From Spirodela intermedia (lineage: Eukaryota > Streptophyta > Magnoliopsida > Alismatales > Araceae): DNA of 64,000 nucleotides. The notes under the pieces are model-generated. The model worked only from the letters and a program-made list of their open reading frames with translations, searched no databases and was not told the origin of the DNA. Shown here piece after piece: positions 47,003 through 60,788 of the stretch; the stretch's first letter is position 1, and every line of letters begins with the position of its first letter. The DNA is taken from positions 211,001 to 275,000 of the forward strand of contig LR746271.1 in the NCBI GenBank assembly GCA_902729315.2, in the 5' to 3' direction. Both the position numbers and the translations under genes were made by a program.

Positions 47003-47740
47003 TCAATCGATGAAACCTGTCTGCCGCCACACGGCGTTCCGGACTTGTCGGAGATCCCTCCCCTTCAGCGTCCTCCCGGCCCCTTCTAGCACGGAGAAGG
47101 TCGTCATTGGCGAGTCCTTCCTCGCCACCATCTCGTGGGGAGGAAGAGTCTCGCTGTTACCGTCGTCCTCGTCTGGCCTTTCCAACAGCCCTCTCCTCTG
47201 CCTACTTCGCACAACCGGTACATTCACCGGGGCTGACTGCTGTTGGATCTTCCCTTCTAGAGCCGACATCGCGTAATCCACATTCTTTGGCCTCGGCAAT
47301 ACCGGAATCAGCCGAGCAGACGAGGAAGGGGAGGGCGAGGTCGAGGCGGACGAGGGTCCTGACAGAGACGAAGCAGTTCTCTGGAGGAAGGAAGGATTCC
47401 TCACAGGCATCTTCTTCTCCTCCTCCGGTAAGGCCGCGAGAATCCCGAAATTCTTCTCCGAAAACCGCCGGAAGCTCCTCGGAGAGGAGACAGAGGGGGA
47501 GATCGTGCCAACCTTGGGGCTCCCCCCCGGCGCTGCCTGTGGAGGAAGATTTGGGGCAGAGAAGTCCGCAACGGACCACAGCACCTCTTCCTCGTCGAGC
47601 TCGACGCCAGCGCCCCCGGTGGCCGCCGTTAGGGTTCCCGGCGGCGAGGAGAAGACACCGAGGAATCGCTCCGGCGGTGAGGAGAAGACGCCATGGAATC
47701 GCTCCAACGGCGAAGACCTGCGGTGCTCCCTCCTCTCCAT
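47003..47740 (-). CDS. Senescence regulator S40 family protein (DUF584)
   Basis: Single exon, 245 aa. S40 proteins are small plant nuclear proteins first found as leaf-senescence induced in barley; their molecular role is not established. Seen: N-terminal ELDEEEVLWSVAD and a Ser/Pro-rich middle with RRFSEKNFGILAALPEEE; SARLIPVLPRPKNVDYAMSA; and the diagnostic C-terminus TTFSVLEGAGRTLKGRDLRQ followed by VRNAVWRQTGFID. The N-terminal 30 residues contain a direct repeat (ERFHGVFSSPP / ERFLGVFSSPP), which is unusual and may mean translation starts a little later; no later Met precedes the conserved part, so this ATG is kept. Confidence 0.94.
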   Translation of the reverse strand: MERREHRRSSPLERFHGVFSSPPERFLGVFSSPPGTLTAATGGAGVELDEEEVLWSVADFSAPNLPPQAAPGGSPKVGTISPSVSSPRSFRRFSEKNFGILAALPEEEKKMPVRNPSFLQRTASSLSGPSSASTSPSPSSSARLIPVLPRPKNVDYAMSALEGKIQQQSAPVNVPVVRSRQRRGLLERPDEDDGNSETLPPHEMVARKDSPMTTFSVLEGAGRTLKGRDLRQVRNAVWRQTGFID

Positions 47741-48102
47741 CTCCCTACATACCTCGCATCAGCACCAGATCTCCCTGAGATGGCCGGCGGCGGCGCTTCC
47801 GCCTTCTACCACCATGAGAGAGAGAGAGAGAGAGGAACGCGGGGTGGAGACGAAGGCACGTCAAACTAATAGTGGCGTGGCATATTGCGCAATACACCAC
47901 GCGTCATTTTTAATTATTAAATTACTCCCTAAAATTATGGCATGTCTCTTTTGGAGGTTCCGTCCCCCGAGGGACTTTTCTCAAATAATTTCCCTGGGAC
48001 AACGAATCATTAAAAGTAAATACATAATTAGTCGGCAATATTATCCTCTAGATAGCTTTACAATTTCTAAAAATAGTATAAAGCGACTAATTTCATCTCT
48101 CG

Positions 48103-48133
<31 letters not shown>

Positions 48134-48571
48134 CCTGGCTTTTCCTTGGGAGTTCGAGCCCCGTTTAGATTAGTTCAGTTAATTATCGGATTAGGCGACT
48201 CGATGGCTTCCTGACACGTGGCAATGCTCCCAACAAGAACCTCAATTGGGCCGAGGTGAACCCAAATATGGCCCATTACTTCAGGCCGGGTTATTATGGG
48301 CCGAGATGGAGTTGAGTCACAATTATGATGAGACCGCTAATAGACAGTGACTAAAAAGGCTCTCATTTCGTGTGAATTAAGGGCACACCCTCGCTCTTTT
48401 TCGGGGCTTTTTGGTACTTTCGCTTTTTAAAAAAAAAAAAAAAATACAGTGTAGAAGAAGATCGAAATATTTCGCATTAATTAATATATAAAACTAAGGT
48501 AAAGACCGTCCATTTATGATTCGAAAAAGTACTATCTTTAGAGGTGGGACGGAAAGGGGACGACGACGACG
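47741..48571. promoter_or_regulatory. Divergent region between S40-like and ORANGE genes
   Basis: 830 bp between two start codons facing apart. Contains GA tracts near 47815-47834 and 48104-48126, a poly-A run near 48428-48444 and a CACGTG at about 48215. No TATA box stands out. Confidence 0.45.
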
Positions 48572-51500
48572 ATGGCGGGGGCTGCTGCTGCTGCTGCTTC
48601 GGCGACGGCGGCGGCGGGAGTTTCTCCCACCTGTTCTGGCTTCATCTCATCGTCTTCTCTTGCCGGGAGCTCTCGCTCTTGTTCTCGTTGTCCCAAACGA
48701 GATCTACTTTTCTCGTCCCCCGGCTGCAGGGGATTGACCTGGAGGTACGCTCGCGGAGTTGCTCCGCCGCGACTGCGGCCGGCGCGCTGCTCGTCCTCCA
48801 ACGATGGCGATCCAACCCCGAACGCCGACGTCCCATTGAGGTCTGTGTGTGTGTGCGTGTGCTTCGCCTCGTGTCGGGGACCCTCTACTGACTGGAGCCT
48901 CGGTCTCGGGGATTTCGCTGTTCCCCAGTTCATGAGATCTTGGAGAGTGCAGGATTAGTCAGTTCGTTCAGTTGAGCGCTTTCTCCGGTTTATTCCTGCC
49001 CTCAGTATCGTCCTTTTAATCTATTTGTATCTTGCCTCTGTTGAAATTTTCATTTCTCTCAGCCTTCTTCTCCATCCACTTCTCAATTCAGGTTTGACCT
49101 TCATCGAGGAAAACTTTTCACGTAAAAATTCATACTGGAAAATAATTCTCGAAACCGTCGGCATTTTCCGCCTCTTATTTTGAGTTCGGATTTTATCCGA
49201 GAGGAGATTTATATGTATCCCTATATATATTTGTATAATTATGTGAGAAATTATCGGCTGAATATTTCCATGTAAACAACAGTCGATTGGGGGTTTCTGA
49301 TTGGGTTTCGTCGCAGTTTCTGCATCATAGAAGGACCGGAAACAGTGCAGGACTTTGTTCAGATGCAGCTTCAAGAAATCCAAGACAACATAAGGAGCCG
49401 GCGCAACAAAATCTTCCTCCTCATGGAAGAGGTGGGCCGGGATCCATTCACATCGTCAGTGATGCATACGTTCCTAGGTTGGGTCCCGCCTGCTTATCTG
49501 TCGTCGTTCACCCAGGTGAGGAGGTTGCGGGTGCAGCAGCGCATAAAGAGTGCGGACTTCGATGAGATGGGCAGCGAAGAAACGGAGATGCCCGAAATTC
49601 CTTCGACTATTCCGTTTCTCCCTCGGATGGTTGTTACCTCAAGAACTACTATCCAGCCTTGAATCCTTGGTTTTCTCTCTAATTGTTTGCTGTTGTTCAA
49701 GCAGACGACGAAAACTCTGAAGCAACTCTATCTGACATCCTTCTCCGTGATAGCCGGAATCATCGTCTTTGGTGGCCTCCTTGCGCCGGCTGTGAGTTTC
49801 TCCTCGGATTCCTCCTCTTCTTTTCCTGTCTAGATTGCCAAATGGTTACCGACACAACACAGGATCTGCTGTATCCTCAACACAGGTCTCGTTCTTTGAT
49901 GCTGCTGCATGTAGAATCTCTACAATACCCAATTTTTTAACTCTCCCTCCGAATTGTTCCGCTGATATTATCTCAAAAATGAGGTCAATTGAGAAATTTG
50001 TGATGCAGCTATCTATGTTATGAGTTCTGCTCAACCTCATTGCTGCCATGATTAATGGATTGATCTTTACTGGTCTTGTTGCAGCTGGAGCTCAAGCTAG
50101 GTCTTGGTGGCACATCGTACGAGGATTTCATAAGGAGCATGCACCTTCCTCTGCAACTGAGGTTCACTCAAAACTTTATTTCCCAAACCAGGGGAAATTT
50201 TGACCGATTAAGATACTTTGCTCTCCGGATCTCAGTATTATTTTCTGCTGATCCAGCCAGGTCGACCCGATAGTTGCCTCATTCTCAGGTGGCGCAGTCG
50301 GTGTGATCTCAGCCCTGATGCTGATCGAGGTTAATAACGTTGAGCAGCAAGAAAAGAAAAGATGCAAGTACTGCCATGGAACAGGTGCCTCTTCCTCTTA
50401 AAAAGTCAAACCCCCCTACGACAACTGAATCATGTCCAAATACGATATTTTGACCTCTATAAATGCCCAGTATCCTGACAATCCCCCCCTCCACAGCGTT
50501 GACTGATCCAGTGTTGTCCACGTGACACCAGGTTATCTGGCATGTGCCAGATGTTCTAGCAGTGGCGTGTGTCTGAAGATTGAGCCGATTTCGATCAATG
50601 GTAGTTCCATTCTCCCTCTGCAGGCGCCCAAAACACAGCGATGTCCAAATTGCTCAGGAGCTGGAAAGGTATTCTATTTATATTCGTCAAAAAACTTACA
50701 TCATACCGGGAACTATATCGAATGCGGACTACATCATACCCCATCCGCATACCCCTGTGACTTTGGTGATTCTGGGTATTATTATCCCATCTGAAGGCAG
50801 CGCTCTTCAAAAATATGGGATACAAAACTTGTGTGATATCTTCAAAGAACCTGCTCGACTGGAATCTGTGCATTATGAAATGGGCATCTGGGCATGCTGC
50901 AGAACAAAAATAGCCAGTTAGTGATTAATTAAATTTCCGAATATGATATAATTCCCTTTAGAAAAGATTCCCTCGCAGAACACGACTCTCTTTGCATATT
51001 ATTTTTTTAGGTTAACATTATTACCATGCTTTTTCCACTTTATTCTTATTTTCCTACCACAGTTTGTCTGCCAGTATGAACTTATGCAATGACCTCGTCT
51101 TGGGCGCACTTCAGAACTTTCCTCATTTTTATTTTTTTTAATTTATAATTTTTATGGTAGTCGAACCCACCCTGTATTTACTTCTTGATCTTTTACGACC
51201 TCGTTTTTATTATCTTTTTTTGCAAATTCATAGATTTCTCTGCACTTTTTCATTTGTTCCTCTTTCAAAGATATACCTGCGTGCGTGTGTATGTATGTAT
51301 GTATGTATGTATGTATGTATTAATAGAATATTATATGTTTTGTATTTTATTTTTTCCCCTTGAAACGTGTGGCATCAATCTTCTTGCATGTTTTCTTCCT
51401 CACCCATCTGGGTTTTGAAACCTTGCTTCGCCCATCCAAGCATGGAAATCCCAGATCGCATAAACCCAATGCAATCATGGGGCAGCGCCGTTTATTTCCT

Positions 51501-51690
51501 CATTCCTGTTCTTTAAAGATGATTTTTTGTTTCATCAAAATAATTTATACCTTAATTTTGATGCTACCATTAGATGGCTCACCATTTGGTTTATGTTGAA
51601 TTATGTGGCCAGGTGATGTGCCCGACATGCCTCTGCACGGGAATGCTGATGGCCAGTGAGCACGATCCCCGGATTGAACCGTTCGATTGA
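48572..51690 (+). CDS. OR: ORANGE (OR) DnaJ-type zinc-finger protein, plastid precursor
   Basis: Eight exons: 48572-48840, 49317-49431, 49516-49629, 49705-49791, 50085-50161, 50257-50384, 50532-50668 and 51613-51690 (1005 nt, 334 aa). OR is a plastid holdase-like protein that stabilises phytoene synthase and promotes carotenoid storage and chromoplast formation. Seen: an Ala/Ser/Arg-rich transit peptide (first 75 residues or so); CIIEGPETVQDFVQMQLQEI; SRRNKIFLLMEEVRRLRVQQ; two membrane helices (TSFSVIAGIIVFGGLLAPA and the segment with GGAVGVISALMLIE); and four CxxCxGxG-like units: CKYCHGTG, CARCSSSG, CPNCSGAG and CPTCLCTG. It ends ASEHDPRIEPFD, the family terminus. It is complete, with no J domain, as expected. 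The last intron is 944 bp, the rest short. Confidence 0.97.
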
Positions 51691-51800
51691 CGGTCCTGAT
51701 GGTCCCATCACCCTACCCCCGTTTCTCCCCGTGATTATTCTTGGGAGATCTTATGTTTCAGATTGTTCTGGTGATTCTTTGAAGGTGATTTCCATTAATC

Positions 51801-51803
51801 AAA

Positions 51804-51859
<56 letters not shown>
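51801..51859 (+). pseudogene. 3' two-thirds of a tRNA-Leu (UAG), 5' part missing
   Basis: From the D-stem end through the anticodon arm (GCGCCAGATTTAGGCTCTGG, anticodon TAG), the variable arm and a perfect T arm (GTGGGTTCAAATCCCAC) to an acceptor half ending AGCTGTCA. It is very close to a plant tRNA-Leu(UAG), but the expected 5' acceptor strand and D arm are not present upstream. It sits 110 bp after the ORANGE stop and runs straight into the tandem array. Confidence 0.75.
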
Positions 51860-51860
<1 letters not shown>

Positions 51861-52235
51861 CAGGAGGAAGCAGGAATTGGGAGGTGGGGCCCGTTTGACT
51901 CTTCTCTTTTTGCTATAAAATATATAATTTATTGTATATAATCATTCTATACAATTTATTGCATATAATTTTCACCTTAATGTGTACATATGTCGACAGG
52001 AGGAGGCAAGAATTGAGAGGAGGGGCCCGTTGACTCTTCTCTTTTTGCTAAAAAATATATAATTTATTGTATATAATCTATTCTATACAATTTATTGCGT
52101 ATAATTTTCACCTTAATGTGTACATATGTCGACAGGAGGATGCAAGAATTGAGAGGAGGGGCCCGTTTGACCTCTTCTGCTTTTGTCATAAAAAATATAA
52201 TTTATTATATGTTCTCTCACCTTAATGTCTAGACA
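51855..52235. repeat. Tandem repeat, 136-bp unit (2.8 copies)
   Basis: Units 51855-51990 and 51991-52126 are nearly identical; a third, shorter and more diverged copy covers 52127-52235. Each starts TGTC(A/G)ACAGGAGGA, continues GAGGGGCCCGTTTGAC and an AT-rich core, and ends in CACCTTAATGTGTACATATG. Confidence 0.9.
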
Positions 52236-52237
52236 TG

Positions 52238-53240
52238 TTAGCACTCACTCGGCAATGATTATTGGACAAGTCATGTTATATAAATCTATGTGCTTTCTTG
52301 CCTAATAGAACCTGAATTATGGAATATTATTCAATTTATTTCGTAGAGAAATCAGCGCTTTACAATGCTTATTGGATGAATTGACCTTCGATCGCTTATA
52401 TGCTTCTCTTTTTCCGAATTAAAATGTATTTTTTTAATTATTATTAAATATTTTTTGCCTTAATGGGTAGATATGTTAGCACTCAGCAATGATTATTAGA
52501 CAAGTCATGTTATGTAAAAATATCTGCTTTTTTGCACAGTAAGAAGTAAATTATTGGATATTATTCACCTTACTGAGTAAAGAAATTAGCACTTTAAATG
52601 CTTTTTTAGTATAAATCGTTTATAGCCTTCTCTTTTTGCCAAAATAATAATAATTAATCACCTTAATGTGTAGCTATGTTAGCAGTCGGCAATGATTATT
52701 GGACGAATGACGTTATGTTAATACATGTATTTTTTTGCCTAATAAAACCTTATTTATTGGATATTATTCATTTTAACGAGTAAAAAATAGCACTTTAAAA
52801 TTTTTGTCGGAGGAATCGTCCTCTCTTTACCAAATAAAATATAAATAATTATACTATTTTCGCCGTAATGCGTAAATATGTTAGCAGCCAACAACGATTA
52901 TTGAACGAATGAGGTTATGCGAATATATGTGCTTTATTACCTGAAAAAATCTAATTTATTGGATTTTTTTACTCTATTTAGTAAAAAAATCAGCACTTTA
53001 AAATGATTATTGGTGGAATTGACCTATTTAATTGCTTCCATCCTTTTATTTTTGCCATTTTTTAAATTTTTTTTTCACCTTAATGCATAGATATTGGTAC
53101 TCAGCAATGATTATTGGACGAATGACGTCATGCAAAATATATGTGCTTTTTTGCCTGATAAAACTTAATTTATTGTATATTATTAACTTTATTGAGAAAA
53201 TAAAATAGCACTTTAAAATAATGATTATCGGAGGAATTGG
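52238..53240. repeat. Diverged tandem repeat, about 205-bp unit (about 5 copies)
   Basis: Unit starts at 52238, 52476, 52679, 52881 and 53095 (lengths 238, 203, 202, 214 and 146). Each opens TTAGCACTCGGCAATGATTA with changes, then GGACGAATGACGTTATG, TGCTTTTTTGCCTAATAAAA, TTATTGGATATTATTCA and TAGCACTTTAAAATG, and ends in the same CACCTTAATG...ATATG block that closes the 136-bp units. The last copy stops about 70 bp before the hydrolase ATG. Confidence 0.88.
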
Positions 53241-53309
53241 CATTTTATAGAGCCTAACGAATCCAGGCTGGCCTCGAAGGGAGATCGTCTGCGTCTGCTG
53301 GAGTCAGCG

Positions 53310-56300
53310 ATGGCGGGAGGCCCAAGGAACGCCATAGTCGGTCGCCGTCGCCTCCTCTCCTCCTCCGTCTCTCTCCTCTCTGGCCTCGGCGTCCGCCTCA
53401 GCGGATCCACGGCGCCGCCGCCGCTCCACGGAGGCGGCGGAGGAGGAAGGGTGGATCCCGTCAGGTCTGTGGGAACTCTAGCGTACGAGGAGGTCAGCGC
53501 GTCGTCCGATGGCGTCGCTCCGGCCTCTACTGCCCTTTTGCTCCACGGTCTTCTCGGCTCCAGTCGGAACTGGCGGACATTTGCCCGCAACCTCGCCGAG
53601 GGGCTCACCAGCTCCTCCCCTACAGGTCGGTATATCGCGATCGGGGAATCTTTGTCTGTCGTTTTGATTCGGTAAGCGGTAGAGCGTGAAACTTCTTGCC
53701 TATCCGATGAAGAGCTTTATCAGCTGTCGTGGTAGCTGCTGTTGGGAGACTCATTCCTGGTTGTTGTTTCGAGTTTCCGGATCGGAGTTGAACGCTTTTC
53801 ATTGGCATAGATGAGTAACTAAAAGAGTGGGGATTCTGCTTCCGTCTCAGACGTTATTTAAAAGTTGGATCAGATCATACTAGGACCCTGTTTTGGTGCA
53901 CCCTCCCTAGAATCGATCCTTAGGTCCGTTTTGCTCAGACTGGGGTCTGACTTTGCTTTCAGTTGACGGTGACTGCACCTGTCACTGGGATTGGATCAGC
54001 AACGCCTTGCATTTACCTCGTCTCTGAAACTCTGCGCAACCAAAAGGATTTGAAACTTTGAGTATAGGTGACGGGCATACACGAACACGCGATCCTGGGA
54101 AATCGGATTATGATTCCTGAAGAGAAAAGAACGGTGCGTCGATTATCCCTCGCAATTGTCAAGTTGTTTAGGGAATAAACCCCACGGAAGGCTGTTTAAT
54201 GGGTCATTGCTCCACACGTTATTTATTTGGAACGCATAAAGTTGGGATCCAATGGTTTTGGATTGTAAGCTTTCTCACAAAGGAAAAGTCGTTAAATTTT
54301 GTCTCATTGTCTCTTTGTACATGGTACTACAGAGAGATAAAGTCGGGTGAAGTCGATTCCTTTTCTTTTCTTGGGAGGGAGGGGGGGAGCTGATGGTGGC
54401 AAGAAAACCTAAACTACTAGAACTTTTAGAAAACTCGTTTTCCCTGCAAAAGTTAGATACTTTCCGGCTATATTATGTTGCATAAGGAAATAAATGTCTG
54501 TTTGGCTCTTCTTCTGTGCATGATTTCTTTTAAATTGATTCAAGGTCATAGGTCATCTTTGTAGCTGCTGAACACAGGGTAGGTGCACCTCACTTCTAAT
54601 TCATTGGATTATTGTCTAACACTCGGTTAGTTTAGAATCATCTTTCATCTGCCCAGAATCCAAGGACATTTCATCATTCGTAGACTTTCCATTTCTTGGC
54701 CTTTCTTGGATGTATCTGTATAGTCGGGGCATTTTAAGTATCATCTTCTAGTCTGCTTAATGATTATTATTTCATGAAGAAAGAGTTTATAAATAAAGAG
54801 TTTCTTTTTTATATGCTTCTTGGAGTTGAACGATTTCTTTTTTCATTTCTATAGATAGAAGCATTTTGACGTAAATCTGCTGGGATTGAAGACTTTATTT
54901 TTCATTTTCAGGATGGAGAATGGTTCTTGTGGATTTGAGAAACCATGGGAAATCAGCTGGTACCAGAGGTCTGGACCCTCCTCATGACTTGGTCAATGCT
55001 GCTAGGGATTTAGCCAATCTGGTGAAATCCCATAACTGGACGTGGCCAGATGTTGTGATAGGCCATTCCATGGGTGGAAAAGTTGCTTTGGAATTCGCTC
55101 GGAGCTGTGCTTGTGGTGAATACGGAGTGTCTTCTGCCTTACCCAAGCAGGTATCCTTTTAATGAAAAATGTGATTCTATGCTCAATGTAGTATGTTATG
55201 TTATTCCTCAGGTTGATCTTTTTGAGCTTTAGTTTAAGCCCTGATAATAGCTGACTTGCAAGTGTATGCTGCCTACTTGTGTTTCTCCCCTGCCCTTTAA
55301 TATAATGAATGGTCTTATTCTAGTCCATTACATGACTGAATGAATAATCATGATGGCTTCAAACTGTTCTGCATCCCGATATTATACTGCCCCTCATTGG
55401 TAACCAAAATCACATGGCCTGTGGATGAACAATACATCATTTTTCGGCATAAAGTAACAATTCAAATGCTTCATATGCAAGTGAAAATTGTGCTTTCCGC
55501 TCACGAGGCATTAAAAGGAACCGTCAACTTGCTTGCTCACCTTTGCACGCTTCTCTCTTAAAATTTTATTCTCTACTCTTAAATGTCGAAATATTATCCC
55601 ATTTCCTAGATGAGCGGCACCCGTTTTAACCTATACAAAAACCAATCTGTGGGAAATAAACGAGTTTGATCCCTATTTCTACCATCGTCCTCTCTCTTTT
55701 CCTTCTTTTTTTATAAATTTACGGCATTCTGGAGTGCAGGTGCGTTTCCATTGTCATGAATTGAGGAGGTTTCGATGTTTGACAGCAGGTTCCTGTCGTT
55801 CCTTGTTGCAGAACAGTTGTGGGTGCTGGATTCTGTCCCAGGAAAGGTGAATGCCGAGGATAGTGACGGTGAAGTCGAGAAGGTTCTGCGGACTTTGCAC
55901 AGCCTCCCTCCACTGCTTCCGTCACGAAAGTATGCTCTTCCCTGGTCGGATGGGTCTCGAGAACAGTTTCTTTCTATTAATTTGCTTCAGATTTCATCAA
56001 AGATTGCCGAATAAACCACTGAAGGGATTGGTAGTGATGACTGATGCCTCGGCTATGGCAGTTGCTCTCATTCTCCGGGCTTCTCCATGGGCCCTAACAC
56101 AAACCCCCCAAGCCCATTTCATGCGTGAATGTGGATGATGTGTGGTCCCCTCCTGACCTATTTATTTTCTCTTGTTCTTGCTACTACTGTGATCTTTCAT
56201 CTGCATCTTCTCCGACCTTGTGGCCCTTTGTAGCCAGTTTCAGAGCCCAGTCTGAGCTCGCACTGATTCATACTTTCAGGTGGGTTGTCGACCACATGCT

Positions 56301-56426
56301 CCAGCTAGGGTTTTCCAGGTCTCTCTCGGAGTGGATCGCCAGCAATCTCAAGAAGGATGGGGAGCACTTGACCTGGGCTTTTGATCTTCAAGCTGCCATC
56401 GACATGTTCGACTCCTACAGGTAAAA

Positions 56427-56473
<47 letters not shown>

Positions 56474-56871
56474 AGAGAGGGGTCAAAATGTGGGCTTTTC
56501 TCAGGGCCCGGCCCGGGCAGTGTAGGAAGATTTGTGGGCTTTCCTCTTATAGGTGGAAAAGGCTAGATTTTTCCTAAAGATAGCAAAGAATCTAATCGGT
56601 TGAAATTTACAGGGAGAGGAGCTACTGGACTCTACTGGAGCATCCGCCTGGAGGACTGGAGATAGAGATGGTATGTGCGGAGAACAGCGACAGGTGGTCT
56701 CCCCAGGTCAACGCCAGGCTGGAGAAGCTGGCCCACCCGCAGCGAGATGGCGGCGGCGTGGAGGGGAAGACCACGGTCCACGTCCTCCCAAGGTCCGGTC
56801 ACTGGGTTCACGTGGACAATCCCAAGGGGCTCCTAGAGATCATGGTGCCCAGATTCTTCGTCAAGGCTTAA
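53310..56871 (+). CDS. Alpha/beta-hydrolase fold protein (ABHD11-like)
   Basis: Five exons: 53310-53625, 54912-55150, 55817-55929, 56280-56420 and 56613-56871 (1068 nt, 355 aa). It belongs to the ABHD11/YbfF-like group of serine hydrolases; plant members (At4g10030-like) have no firmly known substrate. Seen: an Arg/Ser-rich N-terminus likely to target an organelle; LLLHGLLGSSRNWRTFARNL (oxyanion loop); MVLVDLRNHGKSAG; nucleophile elbow VIGHSMGGKVALEF with Ser158; LWVLDSVPGKV; and the catalytic His in VLPRSGHWVHVDNPKG. The acid is probably the Asp of ENSDRW or one nearby. It ends FFVKA. The acceptor of exon 3 was chosen as AACAG|TTG (not the TTGCAG 5 bp upstream) because only that keeps the frame and the family sequence KQLWVLDS. 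Confidence 0.92.
56431..56469. repeat. (CT)n microsatellite in hydrolase intron 4
   Basis: About 19 CT units just after the exon 4 donor, followed at once by TATAGAGAGAGG, so the tract can fold back on a short GA stretch. Confidence 0.93.
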
Positions 56872-57044
56872 AAATCGCTTCTTGGCCAAGTTTCAGTTCT
56901 CTTTGGAATCCGCCATTTGTGTTTGGCTCCATCGCCATTTCATGAATCTTCGTCTTTCTTTTCTGCACTTTCATATCGTCCTGATGTCAATGAGATAAAT
57001 CCATCTATATATATATATATATATATACATGTAGACAGTTGCAT

Positions 57045-57164
57045 ATGAGAGAGAGAGTCAGATGGGCACTTTCTTACTGTTAGTAGAGAGATAGAGAGAG
57101 AAACAGTCAAATGGGCACTTTCTTGCTTTTAGTAGAGAGAGTCAAATGGGTACTTTCTTTCTGT

Positions 57165-57227
<63 letters not shown>

Positions 57228-57255
57228 ATTGGACACTTCTTACTGGTAGCAGAGT
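57045..57255. repeat. Minisatellite with GA tracts between hydrolase and uS11
   Basis: Four units of GTCAAATGGGCACTTTCTT plus ctgttAGTAGAGAGAG, starting at 57057, 57106, 57141 and 57224. Unit spacing varies because the GA tract inside each unit varies; the third carries about 28 AG units (57169-57224). An (AT)n tract precedes it (57006-57027). Confidence 0.88.
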
Positions 57256-57261
57256 TCAATT

Positions 57262-57313
57262 AGCCCAGTAGACGGGGAATTGGCCCGATAGCACTAAACC
57301 CTAAGTATATAAA
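57262..57313 (+). promoter_or_regulatory. uS11 promoter: site II, telo-box and TATA
   Basis: AGCCCA (reverse site II) at 57262-57267, telo-box AAACCCTAA at 57296-57304 and TATATAAA at 57306-57313, 120-170 bp before the ATG. Telo-box with site II is an established signature of plant ribosomal protein promoters. Confidence 0.75.
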
Positions 57314-57431
57314 CGTCATCGACAGCGGCGTTTCATCTCTACGTTTTGAGATCAGCTACCGGCCTTCAGAGAAGTGGAACCTCGCAGGGAACCCTAGGAC
57401 TCCCCGGCCTCCGTGTCGCACGCCGGTGGCC

Positions 57432-60054
<2,623 letters not shown>

Positions 60055-60719
60055 TTTCCCCAGGGTCGTTCCTTTCTCTCTCTCTCTCTCGCAGAGTGTT
60101 GTCCTGGCGCGAGATTGTCTCTCTAGACATCTGTGGGGTTGGTTTACTTGAAGTTATAAGACTATCTTCGGACCTCAGGTCAAGTGGTAGCAGAGGCCAT
60201 GGATTTAGCGGCAATCCAGAGGATTCAGTGGACTTGGTGGTTTTTGTTCGGTTTCTATTCGCCCCGGGGGTGGCGCCGTATCTTCTTTCACCCAGATCGG
60301 TGTTCTGTGGGCCCAACCAAGCCCTCTCCGCAGCCCACTATTTAGCATACACGTAGAGATAGAGAGAGAGAAATCATATTTCTTTCAAGCGAGCGGTCAA
60401 AGGTCCGACTTTGAAAAGCTCACCCAGTCGGACTCAATACAAGAGTCAACTATAGTGGGCCATCCACTCTTCCGAGCTTCCCCATCACTAGACGAGCAAA
60501 TCTCACTCTCTCTCTCTCTCTCTCTCTGAACGTTTGTAGATGGGCGGCGGGAGTTGCCCACAAGATCATCATCATTCAGGTCCCTATCTGCTATTAATTT
60601 CGAGGCGAGGGTTACTGAAGAAGAAGATCTAACCAAAACCCATTTATTCTCCACTGTGCAGCTGGCAATCCACTGCTCCATAGTCTCTACTAACCCACCT
60701 GACCAATGTCGCCTCTCTA

Positions 60720-60785
<66 letters not shown>

Positions 60786-60788
60786 TGT
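60055..60788. other. Convergent spacer between uS11 and the invertase
   Basis: uS11 3' UTR on the left with a CT tract near 60076-60090, GA near 60360-60371, CT near 60508-60527, then the (AG)n tract next to the invertase stop. No gene seen. Confidence 0.6.
60724..60783. repeat. (AG)n microsatellite next to the invertase stop codon
   Basis: 30 perfect AG units. On the invertase strand this is a (CT)30 run beginning 6 nt after the stop codon. Confidence 0.96.

Noticed and set aside
48120-48175. tRNA-like T arm (GGAGTTCGAGCCCC)
   Set aside because: Only one arm; no anticodon arm or acceptor stem can be drawn around it.
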